Source of the DNA: Acidimicrobiales bacterium
GTDB lineage: Bacteria; Actinomycetota; Acidimicrobiia; Acidimicrobiales; JAVJTC01
DNA length: 64,000 nt
Assembly: GCA_040219085.1 (NCBI GenBank)
Contig: JAVJTC010000017.1
Span: 1-64,000 of the forward strand
Reading direction: 5' to 3'
Numbering within the stretch: position 1 is the stretch's first letter; each line of letters opens with the position of its first letter. The position numbers and the translations under genes were made by a program. This document shows positions 15,987 through 23,753 of the stretch, piece after piece. A model generated the notes under the pieces. The model did no database searches. It saw nothing but the letters and a program-made list of their open reading frames with translations, and was not told where the DNA came from.

Positions 15987-16879
15987 TGGACAAGTTCCTC
16001 CAACTGCTGGTCGGCGGCATCGCGCTCGGATCGATCTACGCGCTGGTGGCACTGGGATTCGTGGTCGTCTACACGGCGACGCGTACGTTCAACTTCTCCC
16101 AGGGCGGGATGGTGCTCATGGGCGCCTACCTGACCTATCAGTACGGCGACGACTGGGGCGCTCCGTTCGTCGTCGCCGTCCTCGCCGCCATGGCCACGAT
16201 GGCCTTCGGCGCGGTCCTGATCGAACGGGTCGCGATCCGTCCGCTGGTCGGGCGGCCGCCGTTCGTCATCGTCCTCGTGACACTCGGTGTGCTGGTCGTC
16301 ATCGAACAGGTCGTGCGATCGACCTGGACCCAACCGGCGCTCGTCATGACCACCCCGTGGGGGAACGACGCGTCGCGCTTCGGCGACGTGACCATCCGCC
16401 ATGTCGACTTCTACACGGTCGGGGTCACGATCCTGCTGGTCGTCGGATTCGTGTGGTTCTACCGCCGCTCGCGCACCGGCCTCGCCATGCGGGCGGCCGC
16501 ACTGGACCAGGAGGTCGCGGCGGCCAACGGCGTGAACCTCGGACGGGTGACCGGCCTCGCCTGGGCGATCGCAGCGATCCTCGGTGTCGTCGCCGGCGTC
16601 ATGCTCACGAGCCGCGGCGGATCGGCCCTGTCCCCCGGTCTCGGCTTCATCGCACTGAGAGCGTTCCCCGCGATGATCCTTGGCGGCTTCGACTCCACCA
16701 GCGGCGCCGTCGCCGGCGGCCTCGTCATCGGCGTCGCCGAGGTCATGGCTCAGGGCTATCTCACCCAGGACTTCCTCGGCTCCGGTGTCGAGGAGGTCGT
16801 TCCCTACGTGCTGATGGTGATCGTGTTGCTGTGGCGGCCCACCGGGTTCTTCGGATCCCGGACGGTGACGCGGGTATGA
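15986..16879 (+). CDS. livH: Branched-chain amino acid-type ABC permease (LivH family)
   Basis: A 297-residue permease with about eight hydrophobic segments. GIALGSIYALVALGFVVVYTATRTFNFSQGG near the N-terminus is the LivH hallmark, quoted here in two parts: GIALGSIYALVALGF and TRTFNFSQGG. The cytoplasmic coupling helix region is around AAALDQEVAAANGVN, where it contacts the ATPases. It begins within the livG stop (TGATG) and ends overlapping the livM start (ATGA), so all four genes are tightly coupled. Substrate class cannot be decided from the permease. Confidence 0.9.
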   Translation: MDKFLQLLVGGIALGSIYALVALGFVVVYTATRTFNFSQGGMVLMGAYLTYQYGDDWGAPFVVAVLAAMATMAFGAVLIERVAIRPLVGRPPFVIVLVTLGVLVVIEQVVRSTWTQPALVMTTPWGNDASRFGDVTIRHVDFYTVGVTILLVVGFVWFYRRSRTGLAMRAAALDQEVAAANGVNLGRVTGLAWAIAAILGVVAGVMLTSRGGSALSPGLGFIALRAFPAMILGGFDSTSGAVAGGLVIGVAEVMAQGYLTQDFLGSGVEEVVPYVLMVIVLLWRPTGFFGSRTVTRV

Positions 16880-18051
16880 CAGACCCGGCCAGCACGCAGG
16901 CAGCCACGCGGGAGGCCCCCCGGCGCCTCGTCCCCTCCGGACGCGCCGTTGCCGTTTCGGTGGCTGTGGCCGTCGCGGCGCTCGTACCCGTGCTCGTCGA
17001 GAGCGACTTCTGGATGCTCGTGCTGGGAACCGCCGGCATCTTCGCCATCGGTGCGATCGGGCTGCACCTGCTGACGGGCATCACCGGTCAGGTCTCGCTC
17101 GGCCACGCGGCATTCGTGACGATCGGGGCCTACACGACCGCCTACCTGGGGGCCGAACGTGGTTGGCCGCTGCTCGCCTTCCTGGCCGCAGCGACCGTGT
17201 TCGGCGGCCTCGTCGGTCTGGTGGTCGGCCCGTTCGCGCTGAGATTCCGCGGCGACTACCTCGTCGTGGTCACCCTCGCCCTGATCTTCGTGACGACCTA
17301 CGTGGTCGAGAACTGGGAGTCGGTGACGGGCGGGTTCAACGGGATCTCGGCGAACGACGCGTCCACCTCGATCGGACCGGTCGACTTCGCCGAACTCGAG
17401 GTGTTCGGAACGACCTTCACCCGGGCGGAGGGGCTGTACTACCTCGCGTGGCTCCTTGTCGGTCTCGTCGCCGTCATCGCCTACAACCTCGTGCGCACGA
17501 AACCGGGACGTGCGATGCAGGCCATCCGTGACCAGGAGATCGCCGCCTCCGTCACCGGTGTGAGCGTGGCGCGCTACAAGGTGGCGGCCTTCGCCATCTC
17601 GAGCGCGATGGCCGCGCTGGCGGGATCGGTGCAGGCCCTGTCGGCACGGTTTCTCAGCCCCAACGACGAGATCGGGGAACTCTTCCTGTCCATCCGTTTC
17701 GTCGCGATGATCGTCGTCGGCGGGATCGGCAGTCTCGGCGGTGCGATCGTGGGGGCGCTCCTCATCGGTCCCCTCCCCGAACTCGTCCGGGAGCTGGTCG
17801 GGGTCCTCGACTTCTCGGTACCCATCATCGACCGACCGCTCGTCACCGACACCCAGGCCGACGGCGGGATCTTCAGCTCCTCGTCGTTCGCGCAGCTTCT
17901 GTTCGGCGCGCTCCTCATCGTGACCCTCATCCGCTACCCGACCGGGATCGCCGGAGCGTTCAATGCGGCGCGACGCCGCATCGCCGTCAGTTCACGCGAA
18001 CGGCGCGATGGGGGCCGCCCCGACACCGGAGATGGGCCACCCCCCGGCTAG
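16876..18051 (+). CDS. livM: Branched-chain amino acid-type ABC permease (LivM family)
   Basis: A 391-residue permease, the second membrane subunit of the importer. LTGITGQVSLGHAAFVTIGA is the LivM signature and AIRDQEIAASVTGVSV is the coupling segment. About ten hydrophobic helices follow an N-terminal Ala/Thr-rich stretch. The region between LivM core helices near residues 310-345 (LDFSVPIIDRPLVTD) forms an extra loop. The ATG at 16876 overlaps the livH stop by 4 nt. The C-terminal 30 residues are Arg/Gly/Pro-rich and cytoplasmic. A 69-bp gap separates it from the binding-protein gene. Confidence 0.9.
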   Translation: MTDPASTQAATREAPRRLVPSGRAVAVSVAVAVAALVPVLVESDFWMLVLGTAGIFAIGAIGLHLLTGITGQVSLGHAAFVTIGAYTTAYLGAERGWPLLAFLAAATVFGGLVGLVVGPFALRFRGDYLVVVTLALIFVTTYVVENWESVTGGFNGISANDASTSIGPVDFAELEVFGTTFTRAEGLYYLAWLLVGLVAVIAYNLVRTKPGRAMQAIRDQEIAASVTGVSVARYKVAAFAISSAMAALAGSVQALSARFLSPNDEIGELFLSIRFVAMIVVGGIGSLGGAIVGALLIGPLPELVRELVGVLDFSVPIIDRPLVTDTQADGGIFSSSSFAQLLFGALLIVTLIRYPTGIAGAFNAARRRIAVSSRERRDGGRPDTGDGPPPG

Positions 18052-18120
18052 CCTCTGCACCATCGGGCGCCGCCGAGGGACCGGGCGACGCGACGATGAG
18101 TTCCGATCCGGAGGGGGACC

Positions 18121-19488
18121 GTGACCATGACGTGGGCGACGACGAAGTTCCTGGCGATTCTCATGGCGGTGGCGATGGTCGCTGCAGCCTGCGGCGGGGG
18201 CGACTCCAGCGAAGGCGACGGATCCGCGTCGGGTGACGACGCAACGACCGACGGCGATTCCTCCAGCGACGGCGGCGACGACGGATCATCGGGCGACGGT
18301 TCGTCCGACTCCTCCGACGACGGAGGCGGCGAGCCCGCCGGACCCCCGGCCGAGACCAACGGCTTCGACGGCGAGACGATCAAGCTCGGCTACCTGATCG
18401 ACCAGACAGCGAGCTTGTCCACGATCGGCGCAGGTCTGCTCGCCGGCGCCCAGGCCTACTGGGACTCCGTGAACGCAGCGGGCGGAGTCGCCGGCCAGTA
18501 CCGCGTGGAACTGGTGCCGGGCGACACCCAGGACCAGGAGGGCGCCACGGTCCAGGAGTACCAGCGCATCAAGAACGACGTGGTCATGATCGCCGAGGTC
18601 CTGTCGACACCGCCCACGCAGGCGCTGCTCGAGTTCCTCGAGGAGGACAACATCCTCGCGACGCCCGGGTCGCTGAGCTACTCATGGACCGCCGAACCCC
18701 AGCTCGTACCCAACGGCACGCCCTACGAGTTCGAGATGATCAACCTCGCCGACTGGTACGTGAACGAGTCGGGACTCGCGCAGGCCGACGACGTGTACTG
18801 CGTCGTCCACTTCGACGACAAGTACGGTCAGGACACGGTCCGCGGCGTCGAGCACGCCGCCACCGAACTCGGTATCGACCTGGCCGTCACGACCACCATC
18901 AGCCGGGGCGCCACGAGCTTCACCGCGGCGATCTCCGAGCTCGAGGACTGCACGGTTGTCTTCGCGATCACCGTCGTGTTCGAACAACTCGGCCTGATGA
19001 CCGAAGCCGATGCGCTCGGCTTCGATCCCGTGTGGCTCGGGGCGCTGCCGAGCTACCTGAACCTCTTCGCCATCTCGAACCCGGGCTTCTTCGAGAATTT
19101 CTACGTCGCGCTGGACACCCCCGGTTTCGACCGCACCGACGTCCCCGGCATGGCCGAGTTCCTCGACGTCTGGGCCGAGTACGGCAGCGGCAACCCGGAC
19201 ACGTTCCGCCTGTCGGGGTACTTCCAGACGATCTCGGTCCACGCCCTGCTGGAGAAGGCCGTCGAACTCGGCGATCTCTCCCGCGAGGGTATGGCCGAGG
19301 CGCTCGCCCAACTCGGCGAGGTCGATGTCATGGGTCTGGCCGACAACTACGTCTACGGCACGCCCGAGAACCGGGTGCCGGCTTCCGCGAGCCGGATCTC
19401 GGTGTTCGACCAGGCATCACCACCGAACTTCCTGCGGGAACTGGCCATCGTGGACTCGCCGCTCACGGAGACGTTCTCACCCTCGTGA
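18121..19488 (+). CDS. ABC transporter substrate-binding lipoprotein (LivK-type)
   Basis: A 455-residue periplasmic-binding-fold type 1 protein anchored by a lipobox (VAAAC, Cys24). It is followed by a linker of about 60 residues made almost only of Gly, Ser and Asp, then the receptor domain from IKLGYLIDQTASLS onward with LAGAQAYWDSVNAAGGV, both typical of LivK/AmiC-type ligand receptors. It should deliver ligand to the LivHMGF importer encoded just upstream. Start: GTG at 18121 has GGAGGG at about 6 nt; an in-frame ATG at 18127 is the alternative. A hairpin terminator lies 12 bp past the stop. The ligand cannot be named from sequence. Confidence 0.9.
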   Translation: MTMTWATTKFLAILMAVAMVAAACGGGDSSEGDGSASGDDATTDGDSSSDGGDDGSSGDGSSDSSDDGGGEPAGPPAETNGFDGETIKLGYLIDQTASLSTIGAGLLAGAQAYWDSVNAAGGVAGQYRVELVPGDTQDQEGATVQEYQRIKNDVVMIAEVLSTPPTQALLEFLEEDNILATPGSLSYSWTAEPQLVPNGTPYEFEMINLADWYVNESGLAQADDVYCVVHFDDKYGQDTVRGVEHAATELGIDLAVTTTISRGATSFTAAISELEDCTVVFAITVVFEQLGLMTEADALGFDPVWLGALPSYLNLFAISNPGFFENFYVALDTPGFDRTDVPGMAEFLDVWAEYGSGNPDTFRLSGYFQTISVHALLEKAVELGDLSREGMAEALAQLGEVDVMGLADNYVYGTPENRVPASASRISVFDQASPPNFLRELAIVDSPLTETFSPS

Positions 19489-19500
19489 TCCCGGCGGCGG

Positions 19501-19520
19501 GGCGAGGGCAACCCCTCGCC
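19501..19520 (+). terminator. Hairpin terminator of the transporter operon
   Basis: GGCGAGGG (19501-19508) and CCCTCGCC (19513-19520) pair perfectly around a CAAC loop, 12 bp after the binding-protein stop. There is no T-tract. Confidence 0.65.
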
Positions 19521-19547
19521 GTGGCTGTCCGGCGACCGGCGATGAGG

Positions 19548-19605
19548 ACGACCGGCGCCAAGGCCGTGACGACCGGCGACAGAGCCGTGACGACCGGCGA
19601 CAAGG
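19548..19605. repeat. 21-bp tandem repeat, about 2.7 copies
   Basis: Units beginning ACGACCGGCG start at 19548, 19569 and 19590, with further fragments of GACCGGCGA on both sides. It lies between the transporter terminator and the flippase-like gene. Period 21 is a multiple of three, but neither strand gives a convincing protein. Confidence 0.75.
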
Positions 19606-19646
19606 AGGACCGGCGATAAGGTAGGGCCCTGCCGCGAACGGGTTCC

Positions 19647-20801
19647 ATGACCCGCGCGACCCGTCAGGCCCCCATCCGTCCCGGCGAGGCGTTTGTGAAC
19701 ACCAAGCGATTCCTCGGTCTCGTCCTGCGTATCGGCAGCAGCGTGGCTCTGCTCATCTTTCTGTTCGCGCGCCTCGACAACGTCAGCCTGTCGGAGATCC
19801 TGCCCGACTGGGACGCCGGCACGCCGTTCTGGCTACTCGGGGCGCTGTCACTGACCATGGCGTCGTTCGTCCTCGCGTCGATGCGATGGATGCGGGTCCT
19901 CAGGGCGCTGGGACTGCGCGAGACGACGCCCCGGCTCTTCTCGCACTACATGGCGGGCCAGTTCGTCTCCAACTTCGTCCCGACGACCGTGGGCGGAGAC
20001 GTTCTTCGGATCAGCCGGCTCACCCGGGACACGGGCAACGGTCCGGCCAGTTTCACCTCGGTCGTGTTCGAACGGCTCTCCGGCTGGTTGGTCCTGCCGG
20101 TCTTCACGTTCGCAGGGCTGCTGGTCAACTCCGGTCTGCGTGACCTGGGCGCGGCCACCCGGGTGGCCGCGATCCTTGCGGCCCTGACCATCAGCGCCCT
20201 GACGATCATCATTCTCGCCGTCGGCAATCCGATCACCGGGCGCTTCCTCACGCGGTTCTCGGGGTGGGCCCGCTTCGCCCAGGCGCTGCACATCGGCCTC
20301 GACGCGTTCCGCCGCAATCCGGGCGAGGCCTACCGCCTCGTCGGGGTGTCCTTCGCGTACCAGGGCGTCCTGCTGCTCGCCGCGTTCCTGGCGGCGCGCG
20401 CGATCGGCATCGACGAGGTGGGCATCACCGCACTCATGGCCTTCTACCCGGCGGTGCTGATCATCCAGGTGCTCCCCCTCGGCCTGGGCGGCCTCGGGAT
20501 CCGTGAGACGGCGATGGTCTTCTTCCTGAGCCGACTCGACGTGCCTGACGAACGGGCGATCGGCTTCGGACTGCTGCTCGGGGTGCTGATCTTCGTGTGC
20601 AGCATCGTCGGCTTCCCCGCGCTGATCCTCGGCGGCCGACCGAGGGATCGACGCCTGACCGACCTCATCGACGACGGCCCACTCGCCCACCTCGCCGGAG
20701 CCAACGGCCGCGGCAACGGTGGGCCGACCGCACCCGGGAAAGCCGACGACGACCAGAGCCCCTCCGAGGACGGCGACGCCGACAGCACGGGCGGCCGCTG
20801 A
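19647..20801 (+). CDS. Lysylphosphatidylglycerol synthase TM region / UPF0104 flippase-like membrane protein
   Basis: A 384-residue membrane protein with about eight hydrophobic helices between residues 18 and 340. It fits the family (TIGR00374/UPF0104) that comprises the flippase-like half of MprF and stand-alone lipid-translocation proteins. The motifs YMAGQFVSNFVPTTVGGDVLR and LPLGLGGLGIRE are characteristic; the first is quoted as YMAGQFVSNF plus PTTVGGD. The C-terminal 50 residues are Gly/Asp-rich and soluble. An ATG at 19647 gives the full frame; a GTG at 19695 (VNTKRFLG) would remove a non-hydrophobic leader and is a fair alternative. Its stop overlaps the PAP2 gene start (TGATG), implying a shared lipid pathway. 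Confidence 0.85.
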   Translation: MTRATRQAPIRPGEAFVNTKRFLGLVLRIGSSVALLIFLFARLDNVSLSEILPDWDAGTPFWLLGALSLTMASFVLASMRWMRVLRALGLRETTPRLFSHYMAGQFVSNFVPTTVGGDVLRISRLTRDTGNGPASFTSVVFERLSGWLVLPVFTFAGLLVNSGLRDLGAATRVAAILAALTISALTIIILAVGNPITGRFLTRFSGWARFAQALHIGLDAFRRNPGEAYRLVGVSFAYQGVLLLAAFLAARAIGIDEVGITALMAFYPAVLIIQVLPLGLGGLGIRETAMVFFLSRLDVPDERAIGFGLLLGVLIFVCSIVGFPALILGGRPRDRRLTDLIDDGPLAHLAGANGRGNGGPTAPGKADDDQSPSEDGDADSTGGR

Positions 20802-21616
20802 TGGCGCGCCAGGTGGGCACGGTCGCCGGTGCCGTCGCCCTGGCACGCGAACACCAGCCACTGCGGGACCGACTCCGCCTGCGGTGGTGGCGCGAACTGC
20901 TCATCATCGGCACCTTCTACGCCGTCTACTCGTTCATCCGCAACCAGTTCGGCTCAGCGGCGGTCGACTGGACCGTCGCCTACGAGAACGCCCGGGCGAT
21001 CATCGACGTGGAGCGGGCCATCGGCCTGTACCACGAGGCCCGCATCCAGAGTTGGTTCCTAGGCTGGGACGGATTCCTACGGTTCTGGAACGTCTTCTAC
21101 GGACTGTTCCACTTCGCCGTGACCGCGCTCGTGTTGATCTTCCTGTACACCCGCGATCCGGTCGCCTACCCGAGGTGGCGCACGATCGGACTCGTGACCA
21201 CGGCCATGGCGCTCATCGGTTTCGCACTGTTCCCCCTCATGCCGCCGCGCCTGCTGCCCGACTGCGGTCTCTACGGCGCCTGCCTCCAAGGCACGGGTTT
21301 CGTGGACACCGTCACCGACATCGGTGGGATCTGGTCATTCGACAGCGGTGCGGGCGAGAAGCTCTCCAACCAGTACGCCGCCATGCCGAGCATGCACTTC
21401 GGATGGGCCGCGTGGTCGTTCCTTGCGCTGTACCCGAGGCTCGAGCGACCGGTGGCCAAGGCGGCGATCGCGATCTACCCGTGGCTGACCATGTTCGCGA
21501 TCATCGTGACCGCCAACCACTACTGGATCGACGCCCTCGGCGGAGCGATCGCGCTGGGGATCGGCTGGGTTGTCGGCTCGGCGATCCACCGGGACCGGGC
21601 GGTACTTCGCCGCTAG
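20801..21616 (+). CDS. PAP2-superfamily membrane enzyme (inositol-phosphotransferase-like)
   Basis: A 271-residue protein with about six helices. PSMHFGWA near residue 195 and ANHYWIDALGG near residue 235 are the two conserved histidine motifs of the PAP2_3 / inositol-phosphorylceramide-synthase-like branch. There the first His assists and the second acts as nucleophile in phosphate transfer between lipids. The activity could be phosphatase or phospho-head-group transfer. It is translationally coupled to the flippase-like gene (TGATG). The last four bases overlap the 3' end of the convergent MarR gene. Confidence 0.82.
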   Translation: MARQVGTVAGAVALAREHQPLRDRLRLRWWRELLIIGTFYAVYSFIRNQFGSAAVDWTVAYENARAIIDVERAIGLYHEARIQSWFLGWDGFLRFWNVFYGLFHFAVTALVLIFLYTRDPVAYPRWRTIGLVTTAMALIGFALFPLMPPRLLPDCGLYGACLQGTGFVDTVTDIGGIWSFDSGAGEKLSNQYAAMPSMHFGWAAWSFLALYPRLERPVAKAAIAIYPWLTMFAIIVTANHYWIDALGGAIALGIGWVVGSAIHRDRAVLRR

Positions 21617-22104
21617 GTCCCGTTGCTCCGACCCGCCTCCTCGCGGCGATCGACCTCCTCGATCGATGCAGCGAGCCGCTTCAGCAGGGAGGCGAGATCA
21701 CTGCGCTCGGTGACGTCGAAGGGATCGAGGATCTCCTCGATCCAGCTCCGCCATGCCGTCGTCATCCGACCGAGCACCACCCGGCCAGCGTCGGTCAGCT
21801 CGTGCAGGAGGGCTCGGCCGTCAGCGGGGTCGGGCGAGCGCCGGACCATTCCCCCCGCGATCAGCGGTGACACCTGCCGGCTCGCGGTCGACGTGTCGAT
21901 CCCGATCACGTCGGCCACGACCGAGAGCCGGACCGGCTCGTGCTCGGAGATCCTCAGCAACAAGGTCCAGCTGCTGCGATCGAACTCGACGCCCGCGCGC
22001 TCGTTGAGCCTGCGGACCACCCGAGGGTCACTCGCCCGGCGGGCGATGCGCACGAGGAAGGCCTCGATCGTCTCCTCGGGAATGGTCGTCTCCGAATCCG
22101 CCAC
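21613..22104 (-). CDS. MarR-family transcriptional regulator
   Basis: A 163-residue winged-helix regulator. The recognition region is LSVVADVIGIDTSTASRQVSPL (quoted as IGIDTSTASRQV), followed by the wing RRSPDPADGRALLHELTDAG with the conserved DxR. MarR proteins bind palindromes as dimers and release DNA on binding small phenolic or toxic ligands. The start is GTG at 22104 after a GAGGAGG stretch. It is divergent from a DHA2 drug-exporter gene, and a TTGTAGCCTACAA palindrome lies between them, so it most likely represses itself and the exporter. Confidence 0.9.
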   Translation of the reverse strand: MADSETTIPEETIEAFLVRIARRASDPRVVRRLNERAGVEFDRSSWTLLLRISEHEPVRLSVVADVIGIDTSTASRQVSPLIAGGMVRRSPDPADGRALLHELTDAGRVVLGRMTTAWRSWIEEILDPFDVTERSDLASLLKRLAASIEEVDRREEAGRSNGT

Positions 22105-22144
22105 GTTGCCGTGCCCCTCCTCGCGCTACACTCAGGCCAGATGA

Positions 22145-22157
22145 TTGTAGCCTACAA
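22145..22157. promoter_or_regulatory. Putative MarR operator
   Basis: TTGTAG-C-CTACAA, a perfect 6-1-6 palindrome with the spacing of MarR-family sites, located 41 bp upstream of the regulator start and 49 bp upstream of the exporter start. A TACACT box at about 22126-22131 could serve as a -10. Confidence 0.6.
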
Positions 22158-22205
22158 CTATTTGAGGTTCCCGAACGCGGATTCCCAGCAGCTCACGGTG
22201 GCGCC

Positions 22206-23660
22206 GTGAGACGCTCCGTGCCCTATCGGTGGGTCGCCATGAGCGTGGTGCTCATCGGCTCGTTCATGGTCATCCTCGACATCACGATCGTGAACCTCGC
22301 TCTTCCAGCGGTGAGGGACGACCTCGGTGGCTCGCTGAACGTGGAGTGGATCGTCACCTCCTATGCGGTGGCCGTCGGGGTGACACAGACCACGAGCGGC
22401 TGGGTGGGCGATCGCTACGGGCGGCGCTCGGCGTTCATCGCGGCGCTCGGGGCGTTCACGATCGGTTCGGCGCTGTGTGCGGTGGCCCCGTCCATCGAGA
22501 TGCTCATCGCCGCACGAGTCGTGCAGGGTGTCGGCGGTGGACTTCTCATGCCGATCGCCATGGCGATGGTCTACGAACTGTTCGAACCCGAGGAGCGCGG
22601 TACTGCGATGGGCATCCTCGGCATCGCCGTCATGGCCGCGCCTGCGATCGGACCTGTCCTGGGCGGCGCGGTGGTCTCGTCGGTCGGATGGCGATGGGTG
22701 TTCCTCATCAACGTCCCGGTCGGGCTGATCGGTGTCCCACTCGCGATCCGGTTGCTCCGTGAGACGGGCTTCCGCGAACACCGACCCTTCGACGCGCGCG
22801 GGCTCGGTTTCGTGACGATCGGCCTGGCCGCCCTGCTCATCGGATTCCAGGAAGGGGGCCAGTGGGGTTGGGGCTCGACCACGACGATGGCGGTCCTCGC
22901 AATTGCCACCGGCGCTCTGGTCATCTTCGTGCTGCACTCGATGCACAGCCCCGCGCCACTGGTCGAGATCCGCCTCTTCGCGAACCCGATCTTCGCCATC
23001 GCGATGGGAGTGACCGCTCTCGCCGTCGTCGGGCAATTCGGGCGACTCGTCTACATTCCTCTCCAGCTCGGCACCACCCGCGACATCGACGCGCTGCACA
23101 TCGGCCTCGTGATGATGCCCTCGGCACTCGGGATGGCGATGATGTTGCCCGTGGGCGGGCGCCTCGCCGACCGCATCGGGAGTCGGGTCCCGTTCACGGT
23201 GGGGATCGCCATCCTCGCCGCGTCGTTCTGGCCCCTCAGCCCTCTCTCCGTCGACACGCCGCTGGTCACCATCGCCGGTCTTCTCTTCGTGGGAGGGTTG
23301 GGCGCTGGGCTCGCCCTGATGACGCCCGTCGTCATTGCGATGAACTCCGTGCGCGCGTCCCAGGTCGCCCAGGCCTCGGGGCTGTCGTCGGCCGCCCGGC
23401 AGGTCAGCGCGGGACTCGGCACGGCCATCCTCGCCGCGGTCTTCGCTGCGAGTGTCCCCGATGGCGAGGACCTGAGCGACCCGCTCGTCGTCGATGACGC
23501 CATCGCCGCATACAACGGCGTGTTCCGTGTCGCCATGGTGATCCTCGCCGTCGGCTTCGTGGCCGGGTTCGCTCTGCCGGGGCGGCGACGAACACATGAG
23601 CTACAGGCCGAGCGCCGCGCCGAGTCCACCCACGAGCATCACGCTCTGCTGGCAGACTGA
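22206..23660 (+). CDS. MFS multidrug exporter, DHA2 (EmrB/QacA) family
   Basis: A 484-residue transporter with 14 predicted helices. The motif LDITIVNLALPAV (helix 1) is diagnostic of the DHA2 branch, and GWVGDRYGRRSAF is the cytoplasmic loop 2-3 motif. Motif C-like GPVLGGAVVSSVGWRWVF is in helix 5; it is typical of drug/proton antiporters. The GTG start at 22206 gives RRSVPYRWVAM before helix 1. The neighbouring MarR regulator and the operator between them suggest ligand-induced efflux of a toxic compound. Substrate unknown. Confidence 0.92.
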   Translation: MRRSVPYRWVAMSVVLIGSFMVILDITIVNLALPAVRDDLGGSLNVEWIVTSYAVAVGVTQTTSGWVGDRYGRRSAFIAALGAFTIGSALCAVAPSIEMLIAARVVQGVGGGLLMPIAMAMVYELFEPEERGTAMGILGIAVMAAPAIGPVLGGAVVSSVGWRWVFLINVPVGLIGVPLAIRLLRETGFREHRPFDARGLGFVTIGLAALLIGFQEGGQWGWGSTTTMAVLAIATGALVIFVLHSMHSPAPLVEIRLFANPIFAIAMGVTALAVVGQFGRLVYIPLQLGTTRDIDALHIGLVMMPSALGMAMMLPVGGRLADRIGSRVPFTVGIAILAASFWPLSPLSVDTPLVTIAGLLFVGGLGAGLALMTPVVIAMNSVRASQVAQASGLSSAARQVSAGLGTAILAAVFAASVPDGEDLSDPLVVDDAIAAYNGVFRVAMVILAVGFVAGFALPGRRRTHELQAERRAESTHEHHALLAD

Positions 23661-23753
23661 TCCGGACCAGACCATGCCGGTCGTGCCCGCCACGGGTTCG
23701 GACCGCGGGCCCGGAGCGGATACCGTCGGGTACAGACCCACGCGGAGAATGAC

